A stretch of DNA of 64,000 nt from Mycolicibacterium porcinum (GTDB lineage Bacteria; Actinomycetota; Actinomycetes; Mycobacteriales; Mycobacteriaceae). Of this stretch, positions 51,086 through 60,126 are shown piece after piece (positions within the stretch are counted from its first letter, which is position 1; every line of letters starts with the position of its first letter). The notes under the pieces were generated by a model that saw nothing but the letters and a program-made list of their open reading frames with translations, ran no database searches and was not told the origin of the DNA. A program made the position numbers and the translations under genes. The stretch covers positions 1-64,000 of the forward strand of contig MVIG01000006.1 in the NCBI GenBank assembly GCA_002086835.1, read 5' to 3'.

Positions 51086-51925
51086 CTACCAGACGCGTAC
51101 GTAGTCCACGAGCATGTCGGCCGGGTAGGTACCCCCGCTGGGGTCTTCTCCGCCGGAGCCGGCGACCGCGAGGTTCAGCACGACGAACATCGTGTAGCCC
51201 GGCTGGTTGAACGGCCAGTCAGGCAGCTGGCTCGCCGAAACCTCGAAGTACGGCTTCGCGCCTTCGGTGTAGTCCTGCCAGAACCGGGCACCGTTGGCGT
51301 CCCACTGGGTGCGCCAAGTGTGCCAGGCGGTGTCGACGGCGATGTTGTGGGTCTCCCACTCGCCACCGTTCGACTTGGCGTGCACCGTGGTCGCCGACGG
51401 CCATTTGCCGTTGCCGTACCACTCGACGATGTCGAGTTCACCTTCGCCGAGGGTGCCGAGCCAGAAGGCCGGCCAGGCGCCCGGCGTCAGGCAGTTGAAC
51501 TTGATGCGGGCTTCCCAGGTGTGCCCGGCGCCGCCTTCCCACACGCTCGCCAGTTTGGCGCCGTAGTAGGCGTCGCCTTCCTTGGTGGCCCGGATGACGA
51601 GGTTCCCCTTGCCGTCGAGGAAGGCGTTCTTCCGGTCGTCCCGGTACTGGCCGATGCGGCCCGGCTGCTCCCAGTACGTGGGGTCCTTGATGGTCTCGCG
51701 GGCCTTGGCGATGGTCCACTTCGACGCGTTCGGCGCGGAGCCCGCGGGTCCGTCGAATTCGTCCGCGAACACGTAGTTTGCCGCAGCTTGCGGCGCTGCG
51801 GGCGCCGGAAGACGCGGTGCCTGGGGCTTGGTCGGGAGGGCCTGAGCTTGCGGAGCGGGAAGTGCCGCCGCCATCACGCCCAGACCTGACAGCATCATCA
51901 TTTTTCGGCGATCCAAGTTGGCCAT
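51086..51925 (-). CDS. Glycoside hydrolase family 16 protein, exported
   Basis: A 279-aa GH16 enzyme. The catalytic motif ELDIVE is at residues 163-168 (Glu163 and Glu168 as nucleophile and acid/base), within a beta-jellyroll with WPAFWLGT before it. The N terminus DRRKMMMLSGLG looks like a twin-arginine signal, followed by an Ala/Pro-rich linker. Such proteins hydrolyse beta-1,3-glucans and related polymers; M. tuberculosis Rv0315 is a similar protein. It converges with kup, 27 bases apart. Confidence 0.88.
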   Translation of the reverse strand: MANLDRRKMMMLSGLGVMAAALPAPQAQALPTKPQAPRLPAPAAPQAAANYVFADEFDGPAGSAPNASKWTIAKARETIKDPTYWEQPGRIGQYRDDRKNAFLDGKGNLVIRATKEGDAYYGAKLASVWEGGAGHTWEARIKFNCLTPGAWPAFWLGTLGEGELDIVEWYGNGKWPSATTVHAKSNGGEWETHNIAVDTAWHTWRTQWDANGARFWQDYTEGAKPYFEVSASQLPDWPFNQPGYTMFVVLNLAVAGSGGEDPSGGTYPADMLVDYVRVW

Positions 51926-52056
51926 GTTGGACCACCTTAGCGGTGCAGCGTGCGCAGGTAGGGATCGAGCGGTTTTGCCAGCGGGCCGTTCGGTTCAGAA
52001 CATTTCCATAGGAAACGCTTCATACCTGCTCAGCCAGCGCGGGGACAGTGGGTTGT

Positions 52057-52314
52057 ATGACCACGCCGATCGAATATCTGCGCCGAGGCATCCGACGGCC
52101 CGGCGCGCTGACTGCCGCGCTGGTCGCCGTCGGGGCCTGCATCACCCTCCTGCTCGGCGTGGGCGCCGACGGGCAGTGGGCGACCGTGCTGGCCTCACTC
52201 GCCGGCTTCGCCACCGCCATCACGATGATCGCGGCCGTGGTGATCAGCTGGGAGCGTGTCGTCGTCAGCGCCCGCGATGCCGGGTTGGTCGAGTCCGAGG
52301 TCGAATCCCGCTGA
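52057..52314 (+). CDS. Small two-span membrane protein
   Basis: An 85-aa protein with two hydrophobic helices (about residues 18-36 and 44-64) separated by a short loop containing GADGQW, and an acidic C terminus ending VESEVESR. I recognise no family. The ATG at 52057 is preferred over an upstream start three codons earlier. It is 81 bases ahead of the YczE-like gene in the same direction and may share a transcript. Confidence 0.6.
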   Translation: MTTPIEYLRRGIRRPGALTAALVAVGACITLLLGVGADGQWATVLASLAGFATAITMIAAVVISWERVVVSARDAGLVESEVESR

Positions 52315-52395
52315 TTTGGCGGCCGGCCGCCCGGTTCGCAACGGGAATTCGCTTCCGCCGAACGCCCGCCTCCAGCTCTGCCATAGTCATGGATC

Positions 52396-53073
52396 GTGGG
52401 CAGTCCGAACATGCACTATTTGCGACGGTCGTTCTGGGCACTCGTGGGTGTTGCTGTCCTGGGTTTCGGGTCGGCCGTGCTGCGCGTCGCGCAGGTCGGC
52501 GTGGATCCCTACACCGCGGCCAACATCGGTATCAGCAACACGATCGGTCTCGACCTCGGCACCTACCAGCTCATCAGCAACGCGGTGCTGCTGATCCCGG
52601 TCTTCTTCTTCGGTCGCATGTACATCGGGATCGGCTCGATCATCAACATGGTCATGACCGGGTACTTCGTCCAATGGTTCACGGCGCTGCTGAGCCCACT
52701 GCTGCCGAGCGAGCCGACCCGGCTGGTGCAGACCGTGCTGTTCCTCATCGGCATCACGTTGTTCGCCGCCGGTGCCTCGATGTACATGACGGCGGCGCTG
52801 GGCAACGCCCCGTACGACGCGATCGCGCCGATCATCGTCGACCACACCCGGCTCCCGTACCGGGTGGTGCGGGTGGCCCAGGACCTCGCGTTCGTCGCGC
52901 TGGCGTTGGCTTTCCACGGGCAGGTCGGCATCGGGACCGTGATGACCGCGTTCTTCGCGGGGCCGCTGATCGACTTCTTCACCGAGAAGGTCAACAAGCC
53001 ACTGATGAAGAAGGATCTGGCGGCCCTCGAGGCCTTTCAGCAGCGAGTCAAGACCACCCGCTGGCATTTCTGA
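52396..53073 (+). CDS. YczE/YitT-family membrane protein
   Basis: A 225-aa protein with five to six membrane segments of the YczE/YyaS family, typified by GVDPYTAANIGISNTIGLDLGTYQ near the N terminus and LGNAPYDAIAPI later. The function of the family is not established. It has a cytosolic basic C terminus. The start is uncertain: GTG 52396 or ATG 52411, neither with a strong ribosome-binding site. It precedes the LuxR-type regulator by 39 bases. Confidence 0.75.
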   Translation: MGSPNMHYLRRSFWALVGVAVLGFGSAVLRVAQVGVDPYTAANIGISNTIGLDLGTYQLISNAVLLIPVFFFGRMYIGIGSIINMVMTGYFVQWFTALLSPLLPSEPTRLVQTVLFLIGITLFAAGASMYMTAALGNAPYDAIAPIIVDHTRLPYRVVRVAQDLAFVALALAFHGQVGIGTVMTAFFAGPLIDFFTEKVNKPLMKKDLAALEAFQQRVKTTRWHF

Positions 53074-53112
53074 CCGGGTAGGGGCCTGCGCTCGCTGGCC
53101 TACGATGCCCAG

Positions 53113-55377
53113 GTGGGAGCAGGATCCTGGCCGGCGCACATCCCGGTGGCGACCGTCGGACGGCCGGCAACCGCGCGCGCCGGCGTTCCCCGCCCGGGAA
53201 TCACCGGGGTACTGCGGAATCGCAGCGGTTTGGTGATCGTGGCCGCGCCCGCGGGATACGGCAAGACCACTGCGGTGGCGCAGTGGGACGACGCCGACGA
53301 GCGTCCATTTGGCTGGGCACGCCTCGACAACCTCGACAACGACCCCGCCCACCTGCTGCTGCATCTGGCCACGGCACTGAACCAATCGCGGCCCGTCGAC
53401 CCCGCGGTGCTGCAGTACCTGCAGGGCACGGGCCGCACCGAAATCCAACTGGTCTCGGCCTTCGTCCAGGCGCTCGAAAGCTGTGGCCCCGTGGTGCTGG
53501 TGCTCGACGACGTGCACGCGCTGTCGGCGACCGCAGCCGTCGACACCCTGCGCGCAGTGGTGGACCTGGCCCCGAATACGACGACTCTCGTGCTGGTCGG
53601 CCGACAGATCCCGGCACTGGACCTGGCCCGGCGCCGACTGCAGGGCTACGTTGTCGAGATCGGAATTCCGGAGCTGAAACTGTCCGGGCCGGAAGGAACG
53701 GCCGCCTTCGCGGCGCTCGGCGCCGGGATGGACAAGGCCACGATCGCCCGGGTTCTCGACAAATGCGAAGGCTGGGCAGCCGGTGTGGTGATGGCGGCGT
53801 TGGCGCTGCGCGACGGCGCACCTGCCGAGGCGGTGACCGGCCGGCACCGGCTGGTGGCCGACTATCTGGTCGAGGAGGTGCTCAGTCAGCTCGAACCCGG
53901 CACCGTCACGTTCATGACGGAATCAGCGGTCCTGGACCGCTTTTGCGCCGACGAACTCGACGCGCTGCTCGGGCGGAGCGATTCGGCCGCGATGCTCGAC
54001 GCGATCACCCACTCGGGCAACATGTTTCTGGTTTCCCTTGATGCCCAGGGCATCTGGTTCCGCTATCACCAGCTGTTCGGAGATCTGTTGCGCGCACGGC
54101 TGCGTGACCGGGACCCGGACCGGTTCCGGCAGCTGGCGGCGCGAGCCGCCGATCGGCTGGCGAATGCCGGTGATGTCGACGGAGCCCTGGCCCAGGCGCT
54201 GGCTGCAGAAGACCGCGCCAGGGCCGCCGCGCTGGTGGGAATCGACGCGGTGCGGCTGGGTTTCGACGGCCGGGCCGGTGTCCTGGCCCGTCGGCTCAGT
54301 CTGATCGATGAACAGACTTTCACCGACTACCCCGACGCCGCGATCGCGCGAGCCTGGCTGGGTGTGATGACCGGCGACGCCGAGCTGATCCAGCGGTCAC
54401 TGTTGACCGCGAGTGCAGCCGACTGCGGCCGGCCGCTGGCCGACGGCACGCCGTCAGTCGAGGTGGCGGCGGCCCTGATCGGGTCGCTGATCGGGGTCGG
54501 GGGAGTGGCCGAGGTGATCCGCCATGCCGAAACAGTCTGTGGCGCAGGCGATCACCTGGTCAACCCATGGTGGGGCGCCGCCACCACGATGAAGGGTACG
54601 GCGCTGTCCATGCTCGGCGAGCCCGAACAGGCGCGGGCAACGCTGGAATCGGCACTGCCGGTGCTCGAAGACCTCCCCGGATTCCAGGCCGCAGCGCTGG
54701 CACACCTCGCCGCACTGGACCTCGGCGACGGCGACCTGACAGCCGCCGTCGCGCACACCAACGGCGCGCGGTCGATCGTCGACTCACGCGACCTGTCCGA
54801 CATGGTCCCGATAGTGGTGGTCTACGCGGTCGACGCGCTGGTCCGTGCCCGGCGCGGCGATGTGGCAGGAGCGCGTTCGGCGGTGCGTGCAACCGAGCGG
54901 CTGCTCGAGCGGCTGGGTGATCTGTCCGCCCGGACCGCCTTGATGGCCCATGTGATGGTCGCGGGCGCAGCCGTCGAGATCGACGACACCGAACTGTGCG
55001 ACCGTCACCTGGGTGAGGCGGAACGCGCGCATCGGCGTGAACCGGGGGCCGTCGGGATCGGTCGGTGGCTGGACCGCATTCGGGCCTTGTCGTCGGCGCG
55101 CGCCGCCCGGGGCGCTCGGCCGTCGCTGACGACGGCCGAGCTCCGGCTGCTTCCTCATCTGGCCACGCACCTGTCACTGCAGCGCATCGCCGATGAACTC
55201 GTCATCGGCCGGGAAACCGTGAAAAGCCAAGCCAAGTCGATCTACCGCAAGCTCGGAGTGTCATCCCGCGCCGCCGCGGTCGCCGAGGCCGACAAACTCG
55301 GGCTGCTCAGCGAGAGCGCGCGAGCCGCCGCGAGAACGGCAACAGCATCAGAAACTCGACGATCAACACCACGGTGA
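53113..55377 (+). CDS. MalT-type (LAL) LuxR-family transcriptional regulator
   Basis: A 754-aa regulator. An N-terminal NTPase domain has Walker A APAGYGKTTAVAQ and a Walker B-like VVLVLDDVHAL. A long helical, TPR-like middle region follows, and a C-terminal LuxR helix-turn-helix (LTTAELRLLPHLATHLSLQRIADELVIGRETVK to KLGV) binds DNA. Proteins of this STAND type integrate a ligand with ATP to activate transcription. Its 3' end overlaps the convergent transporter gene by 71 bases. The target genes are unknown; the adjacent DyP operon is one candidate. Confidence 0.88.
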   Translation: MGAGSWPAHIPVATVGRPATARAGVPRPGITGVLRNRSGLVIVAAPAGYGKTTAVAQWDDADERPFGWARLDNLDNDPAHLLLHLATALNQSRPVDPAVLQYLQGTGRTEIQLVSAFVQALESCGPVVLVLDDVHALSATAAVDTLRAVVDLAPNTTTLVLVGRQIPALDLARRRLQGYVVEIGIPELKLSGPEGTAAFAALGAGMDKATIARVLDKCEGWAAGVVMAALALRDGAPAEAVTGRHRLVADYLVEEVLSQLEPGTVTFMTESAVLDRFCADELDALLGRSDSAAMLDAITHSGNMFLVSLDAQGIWFRYHQLFGDLLRARLRDRDPDRFRQLAARAADRLANAGDVDGALAQALAAEDRARAAALVGIDAVRLGFDGRAGVLARRLSLIDEQTFTDYPDAAIARAWLGVMTGDAELIQRSLLTASAADCGRPLADGTPSVEVAAALIGSLIGVGGVAEVIRHAETVCGAGDHLVNPWWGAATTMKGTALSMLGEPEQARATLESALPVLEDLPGFQAAALAHLAALDLGDGDLTAAVAHTNGARSIVDSRDLSDMVPIVVVYAVDALVRARRGDVAGARSAVRATERLLERLGDLSARTALMAHVMVAGAAVEIDDTELCDRHLGEAERAHRREPGAVGIGRWLDRIRALSSARAARGARPSLTTAELRLLPHLATHLSLQRIADELVIGRETVKSQAKSIYRKLGVSSRAAAVAEADKLGLLSESARAAARTATASETRRSTPR

Positions 55378-56137
55378 TCATCACGACCACTTTCGCGTCA
55401 TCGAAGTTCTGCCCGGCCACGACGAATGCCGCGGCGGCATTGCGCTGGGCGGTCCCCAGCGCCAGCACCTGCCGCGTCCCGGAACCGCCCATGAGCCAAC
55501 CGATCCCGGCGCAGATCACCGTGTACACGATGGCCGCCAGGATGCCGAACGTGCCGAAAACCGACAGCACGCTGTTGAAATGGGCGGCGATGGTGAACAC
55601 GATCACCAGAATCATGCTCACGGTGGACACCTTGCCGATCACCGGCCGGATGCGGTCGGCCACGCCCGGACCGCGGGCCCGCAGCAGCAGGCCCGCAGCC
55701 AGCGGGATGAGCATCAGCACCACCAGTGACACCGCGATCTGGGCCGGGTTGACCGCGGTGCCCGCCACGAAGATCGGCAGCACCAGCGGCACATAACCCA
55801 CAGTGACCACCATCAACAACACCATCAGGCCCACCGCGAAGGCCATGTCGGCCTTCGCGAACTCGGCGAGCTTGATCAAGAACGGAGCCCCGGCCGCCAA
55901 TCCGCACAGCAACAGCCCGATCCCGAGCGGCTCATCCAGATCGAACACCTTCCAGAGCCCGAACGCCGCCAACGGAGCCAGCACGAAGTTGGCCGCGAGC
56001 GACAACGCAACCAGACGAACGTTCTTGAGCGGGGCCACAATCTGGCCGACGGTCAATCCCAGACCGACGGCCAGAGTGCTCGACACCACGAAGAAGACGA
56101 CGGCGACACTCGAACCCTTCAACAGGAGATCGTTCAT
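55307..56137 (-). CDS. BASS-family (bile acid:sodium symporter-like) transporter
   Basis: A 276-aa protein with about nine membrane segments in the bile acid:sodium symporter superfamily. Conserved segments are LAVGLGLTVGQIVAPL near residue 25, LLLCGLAAGAPFLIKLAEFAKADMAFAVGLMVLLM and LALGTAQRNAAAAFVVAGQNF, the last corresponding to the crossover helix region. Members move organic anions with sodium. I choose ATG 56137, six bases after CCGGAG; an upstream TTG would overlap the preceding stop. It is the last gene of the DyP-type peroxidase operon, so it may import or export the operon's substrate. Confidence 0.83.
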   Translation of the reverse strand: MNDLLLKGSSVAVVFFVVSSTLAVGLGLTVGQIVAPLKNVRLVALSLAANFVLAPLAAFGLWKVFDLDEPLGIGLLLCGLAAGAPFLIKLAEFAKADMAFAVGLMVLLMVVTVGYVPLVLPIFVAGTAVNPAQIAVSLVVLMLIPLAAGLLLRARGPGVADRIRPVIGKVSTVSMILVIVFTIAAHFNSVLSVFGTFGILAAIVYTVICAGIGWLMGGSGTRQVLALGTAQRNAAAAFVVAGQNFDDAKVVVMITVVLIVEFLMLLPFSRRLARSR

Positions 56138-56148
56138 GTCGGCTCCGG

Positions 56149-57156
56149 TCAAGCCATCGTGACGAGGTTGCGCCAGAAGGACTTCAGGCTGTCACTGGCG
56201 CCGAACAGCGTCGTGAAGTGGGTCGAGTCGACCAGCACGATGTCTCCGGCCCGGTCACCGGACGGCGGCATGTGGATCATCGCGTTGAACTCGGTGTTGC
56301 CCGCCAGAGTGAACGGGTGCGGCCGGGTCATGTCGATCGGTTGCCGGGCCAGCACCCGCAGGTCCGGCCCCTCGGGCGCGGTCAGCTCGTAATGCGGCAG
56401 ATGCGGATGCAGGGCCAGCGTGCTGACATCGCGCAGCAGACCCGCGGAATCCAGATCACGGAAGGCGGTCAGCGGCGCAATCTGTCTGGTTCCCTCGACT
56501 GTGGCGGGCCGCAGGCCCCAGGTGTTGTGCACCGGGATGTTCAGTCCGGACAACAGCGACCGGGCATAGCCGCTGAAGCGCTGGATCCGCGGTGTCAGCG
56601 GATCACCATGGTGCAGGTACTCCATCTGCTGCTGCTCTTTGTCGTCGATGAACCCGACGTCGTGATGCGGTGCCAGCATCAGGCAGGTGCCCTCGCGCTT
56701 CAACCACTGCTGGATCGCGGCGATCTCCTCCACGGTCGCAGCCTCGTCGCCGAGCAGGTGGTCCAGGCCGAAGATCATCAGGGTGTCGGTGTCGTCGAGG
56801 ATGCGCTCGTCGATGGGCAGCCGGTACCCGGCCTGATCGACCCGCTGGAACACCGCCACCGGATGTCCGGTCGCCTCGCCCGCCACGTCTTGGAAATTCA
56901 GGGACGAGCGGTGGAACAATTCCAGCGTTCCGTCGATGCCTTGCAGGAAGTCGCGCGGGTCATACTCAGGCCCCGCATACGCGGGCCACGTCGCCAGACG
57001 GACTTCCGTCATGGTCGAGAACCGGTTGTACAGCTCCGCGGGGTCGCGCTGGACCTCCCACGGGTAGCTCCACGACCAGTAGATGCTGACGCGACGTTTG
57101 CCGTTGCGCGGGCGGGCGATGTGGGCCTGGTTGTAGGTACGAGCGTATGAGCTCAT
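56149..57156 (-). CDS. Conserved protein, possible glutamine-amidotransferase-like fold
   Basis: A 335-aa protein I cannot assign to a named family. The stretch TLMIFGLDHLLGDEAATVEEIAAIQQWLKREGTCLMLAPHHDVG around residues 125-170 resembles the strand-helix-strand of class I glutamine amidotransferase-like or ThuA-like folds, without an evident nucleophile cysteine. There is no signal peptide. Its ATG overlaps the stop of the peroxidase gene (ATGA), and the transporter gene follows 11 bases after its stop. Tight packing says it works with the DyP peroxidase, perhaps as a binding or processing protein. Confidence 0.6.
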   Translation of the reverse strand: MSSYARTYNQAHIARPRNGKRRVSIYWSWSYPWEVQRDPAELYNRFSTMTEVRLATWPAYAGPEYDPRDFLQGIDGTLELFHRSSLNFQDVAGEATGHPVAVFQRVDQAGYRLPIDERILDDTDTLMIFGLDHLLGDEAATVEEIAAIQQWLKREGTCLMLAPHHDVGFIDDKEQQQMEYLHHGDPLTPRIQRFSGYARSLLSGLNIPVHNTWGLRPATVEGTRQIAPLTAFRDLDSAGLLRDVSTLALHPHLPHYELTAPEGPDLRVLARQPIDMTRPHPFTLAGNTEFNAMIHMPPSGDRAGDIVLVDSTHFTTLFGASDSLKSFWRNLVTMA

Positions 57157-58490
57157 GCTGCCTCCTTTGTTCCGAGGGTCTTGAGATAACGCAGCGCGTT
57201 CAGGCCGGGCAGAAAGAAGTACGCCCCGCCGCGCAGCGTGGTGAACGCGGGCAATCCCTTGTGTACTTTGCGGATCGGCCGTTTCGGGATGGTGAAGTCC
57301 AGCGTGCCGTCCTGGGTGCCGCAGATGGGATCGTGTTCGTTTCCGAGTTCCTGGAACGCCGCGTCGTTGATCCAGACGTTCTGGGCGAACTCGAACTGAC
57401 GGACCAGGCTGGCGCAGATGAGGAACATCCCAACCCCGCGTTCGACGCCGTCGTCGGCGACGCCTTCGGGCAGCGCGGGCCCGTAGGTACCGCTACGCCG
57501 GATCAGCCTGCGCCGATTCGGATTCGGCTCCGTGTCGCGCGGATTCAGCCGGCGAGCGTGGGAACCGAGCGGGCAGGCATAGCCGAGCGGATCCATCGTT
57601 CCGTAGTCGAAATCGTTGTTACGCATCGGATCCGCACCCAATTCCGGATCGTCGTGTTCGGGTGCCAGCACCAACGGTGCGCCGCTGCGCCAGCGGCCCA
57701 TGAACTTGGCGGCCAGCAGCTCCTCGCTCTCGGCGCCCTCGGCGTTCTGCCTCAGGTAGTCGCGGAATACCCCGACGTGTTCCTCCAGCCGACGGTAGGC
57801 CAGGTAACTGCCGTTGCGCGAAAGCACCTCGGGGATGGGCTGGTTCGACACCAGCCCCTCCTCATCCGGATAGCCGAGGATGAACTCGCCCGGGGCCAGA
57901 TACCCGCCTGCGCCGGGTATCAACGTCTCACCCGAACCCGCGATCTGCGGCTGGGACACCGGATCGCGGTACCCGAAATGGTCGTGGTCGTACTCGAAGG
58001 GTGCGGTGGCGGCCAGATCCAGATGCGACAGGGACCGTACCCCGGGGCAGCGGGCCAGCAGCGCATCGTGTTCGCCGACGCACCGCACGCGTTCCTCCTC
58101 GTCCCTGGCGAACAGGATGACGATCGCGTGCAGATCGTCGCCCGCGAGCCCGCCCACCCAGTGCTCGGGAGCTGCCGCGCCGGTATCCCCGAGGATGTCG
58201 GCCCGTGACGCCATGCCCTCGCGGAACTCGTCGGGGAAACTCGCCAGCGACGCCTCGTCAACCCCCAATGCGCGCAACCCATTCCAGGTGAACGCCAGGT
58301 TGACCCACCGCTTGAACACGTTGACCGTCTCGCGGACGTCGGTGGCCGACTGAACCAGCGGCACCATCTCGGCCAGCCAGGCTCGCCCCGCTTCGGGGGT
58401 GTCGAAGGACAGGAACTCGTACCGGCCGGTCAAGTGGGGCGTGCCGGTCAGCATGATGTGCTGGATATCGTCGAATTCGAGCTCGCTCAT
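57153..58490 (-). CDS. DyP-type heme peroxidase
   Basis: A 445-aa dye-decolourising peroxidase. It shows the heme-binding region YACPLGSHARRLNPRD, and CGTQDGTLDF corresponds to the GxxDG motif with the distal Asp. AYFFLPGLNALRYLKTLG closes the C terminus. It has no signal peptide, so it is cytosolic unless packaged. It oxidises phenols, dyes or a specific metabolite with peroxide. The ATG at 58490 overlaps the stop of the upstream 187-aa gene, and its own stop overlaps the next start. No encapsulin gene is nearby, unlike many mycobacterial DyP loci. Confidence 0.85.
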   Translation of the reverse strand: MSELEFDDIQHIMLTGTPHLTGRYEFLSFDTPEAGRAWLAEMVPLVQSATDVRETVNVFKRWVNLAFTWNGLRALGVDEASLASFPDEFREGMASRADILGDTGAAAPEHWVGGLAGDDLHAIVILFARDEEERVRCVGEHDALLARCPGVRSLSHLDLAATAPFEYDHDHFGYRDPVSQPQIAGSGETLIPGAGGYLAPGEFILGYPDEEGLVSNQPIPEVLSRNGSYLAYRRLEEHVGVFRDYLRQNAEGAESEELLAAKFMGRWRSGAPLVLAPEHDDPELGADPMRNNDFDYGTMDPLGYACPLGSHARRLNPRDTEPNPNRRRLIRRSGTYGPALPEGVADDGVERGVGMFLICASLVRQFEFAQNVWINDAAFQELGNEHDPICGTQDGTLDFTIPKRPIRKVHKGLPAFTTLRGGAYFFLPGLNALRYLKTLGTKEAA

Positions 58491-59050
58491 TGCATTTGGT
58501 CCAGCATGTCGGAGAATGCGGCCTTGAGCCGCAGCGCCTTCTTGACCTCCTCGGACGTCACGTACGGGTATTCGCCGTACTCCAGGAAGCTGGGCACCTG
58601 GTGGTCGCGGACGAACATGATGAACGCTTCGGGGTTGGTCTTCCAGTCCTCCGGGAAGCCCTCCAGATTGACGAAGGCGGTGGTGATGCCCGTCGAGCTG
58701 AACAGCTTGACGGCGTCCTCGGTGTACTTGTCGAAGTCGGTATCGAAGATGCCCTGGTACTGGAAATGCAGGCCGGAGCCGACATCGAAAAGGTTCCACC
58801 GCAGGTAGTGCAGCTTGAGCGGGGCCAGCACGTCGGGCTGTGCGGCGACGGCCGCCTCGAGCTGCTTGCCGTAGGCCCGGATCGCCTCTTCCCGGCCCTC
58901 CTTCACTTTGGCGATGATGTTGAAGCCGTAGCACGCGGGGGTGCGGGGGAAAACCGGGCCGTACCGACCCCGGGTCAGTTCGAAGTAGCCCTCCTTGGGG
59001 ATGGCGAGAGCTGCGGGCTGGGACCAGTCGTTGTTTCCGTTGTGCGCCAT
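58487..59050 (-). CDS. Conserved 187-aa protein, first gene of the DyP operon
   Basis: A soluble protein of unrecognised family. The alternating pattern (YGFNIIAKVKEGREEAIRAYGKQLEAAV, then LHYLRWNLFDV, then LHFQYQGIFDTDFDKYTEDAVKLF) suggests a ferredoxin-like alpha/beta barrel duplicated in tandem, like the fold of DyP and chlorite-dismutase relatives. No heme ligand can be assigned. It ends four bases into the peroxidase start (ATGA), so the two are coupled. It may be a partner subunit or a substrate-side binding protein. Confidence 0.6.
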   Translation of the reverse strand: MAHNGNNDWSQPAALAIPKEGYFELTRGRYGPVFPRTPACYGFNIIAKVKEGREEAIRAYGKQLEAAVAAQPDVLAPLKLHYLRWNLFDVGSGLHFQYQGIFDTDFDKYTEDAVKLFSSTGITTAFVNLEGFPEDWKTNPEAFIMFVRDHQVPSFLEYGEYPYVTSEEVKKALRLKAAFSDMLDQMQ

Positions 59051-59135
59051 GGCAACGAGATTATGAACGCGCCGGCCCCACGTCGTCCCCCAATTCGGGG
59101 GAAAACCGCCTGTCAGAGGCCTGGGGCGCTGATAT

Positions 59136-59303
59136 GTGCGTCACAGGAGACCGGCCGGCGAATGGGGTAGCCCGCTACTCGCTACTTTCCGCGCCCACGG
59201 CCAGGGCAATGTCGCGCAAAACATCTGGGACGGCGAGATCCCGCCGCCACCGCCGCCACCGCCGCCGGGGATCAGCTTCCCGTGTCTGCCGTGGTGCATA
59301 TGA
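59136..59303 (+). CDS. Possible 55-aa polyproline small protein or gene remnant
   Basis: A GTG at 59136 opens a 55-codon frame ending at 59303. It includes NIWDGEI, nine consecutive prolines and the ending GISFPCLPWCI. The two late cysteines and hydrophobic end look protein-like, but no good ribosome-binding site is visible. It could equally be the 3' remnant of an exported mycobacterial protein gene. A perfect CCCCC-AATTC-GGGGG hairpin lies upstream at 59087-59101. Kept as a weak call. Confidence 0.28.
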   Translation: MRHRRPAGEWGSPLLATFRAHGQGNVAQNIWDGEIPPPPPPPPPGISFPCLPWCI

Positions 59304-59316
59304 CCGGAGCTCGGCC

Positions 59317-59607
59317 TCAGTCGAGCCGCTCCACTTCGACGAAGACGATCGCATCGACGTCGCCTCGGTTCTCGACGGTGTGCTCAGAGCCGGCGGGGCG
59401 CGAGTAGCTCTGGCCGGCTACGAGTTCGGCGACGATCTCGATTCCGTCGGCGGTGACGACATGCATGGTGCCGGTGACCATCGGGACAACCACATACTCG
59501 TGATCGTGCCGGTGCATCGGGATCGCGCCACCCGGTTCGATCGTCCATTTGGTGACCCGGAACCAGTCGTTCTCGAGCTGGATCTCACCGTGGGATCCGG
59601 TTGTCAT
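59317..59607 (-). CDS. Small cupin-domain protein
   Basis: A 96-aa single-domain cupin: GAIPMHRHDHEYVVVPMVTGTMHV supplies a metal-type HxH motif, and SRPAGSEHTVENRGDVDAIVFVEV the second motif's histidine. It may bind iron, zinc or manganese. Its ATG overlaps the stop of the LppP/LprE-like gene (ATGA), so it is translated with it. Function is unknown. Confidence 0.8.
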   Translation of the reverse strand: MTTGSHGEIQLENDWFRVTKWTIEPGGAIPMHRHDHEYVVVPMVTGTMHVVTADGIEIVAELVAGQSYSRPAGSEHTVENRGDVDAIVFVEVERLD

Positions 59608-60089
59608 GCCGGCTCCGGATCGAGCATCGCGACATGATCGGCTTGCCACTGGTAGCGCACACTGCTGACGGCTGCCGGTGGGCAGGCGTTGCACTCGCCA
59701 GGCGTCTGGTAGTCGAGGACGACGGTGTCGTCGGTGGTCCGCGCGGTGTTCAGTGACGTGAATGCGTGGGCCTTTGACGTTGCGGTGCCGAGATAGTCGC
59801 CATGGTGGAACATCAGGGCGGTCACGGGGGAACTGGCCGTTGCGCCCTCGACGGTCATCAGCGCGGTCGACAGGGTGGCGCACGGATCGAAATTGCCCTC
59901 GACCATGCGTGGGTCGGCTGACCACCGCCAGTCCGTCCCCGGGTAGGGCGCCAGATGTTGTGCTGCCGCGGCGATCTGGGGTGCGGCCAGGTTGACTCCG
60001 CACCCAGCGGGAGGAACGGCCGAAGCCGGCGGCGCCGGCGTCAACCCCGCGCACAACACCGAACCTACCCACATTGCGCGCAATCTCAT
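59604..60089 (-). CDS. Secreted LppP/LprE-family protein
   Basis: A 161-aa exported protein. A signal peptide (RAMWVGSVLCAGLTPAPPASA) precedes a domain with NFDPCATLSTALMTVEGATASSPVTALMFHHGDYLGTAT, typical of the mycobacterial LppP/LprE group, which is of unknown function. The usual lipobox cysteine is not well placed, so it may be secreted rather than lipidated. The ATG at 60089 follows GGAGGGAGG, a strong ribosome-binding site. It is co-transcribed with the cupin gene. Confidence 0.78.
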   Translation of the reverse strand: MRLRAMWVGSVLCAGLTPAPPASAVPPAGCGVNLAAPQIAAAAQHLAPYPGTDWRWSADPRMVEGNFDPCATLSTALMTVEGATASSPVTALMFHHGDYLGTATSKAHAFTSLNTARTTDDTVVLDYQTPGECNACPPAAVSSVRYQWQADHVAMLDPEPA

Positions 60090-60126
60090 CGGAAAACCTC
60101 CCTCCGCGAGGCTAGTGCCCGGCCGG

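Noticed and set aside
59244..59270. CCGCCACCG run as a simple-sequence repeat or microsatellite
   Set aside because: It is short and is explained by nine proline codons within a protein-like frame.
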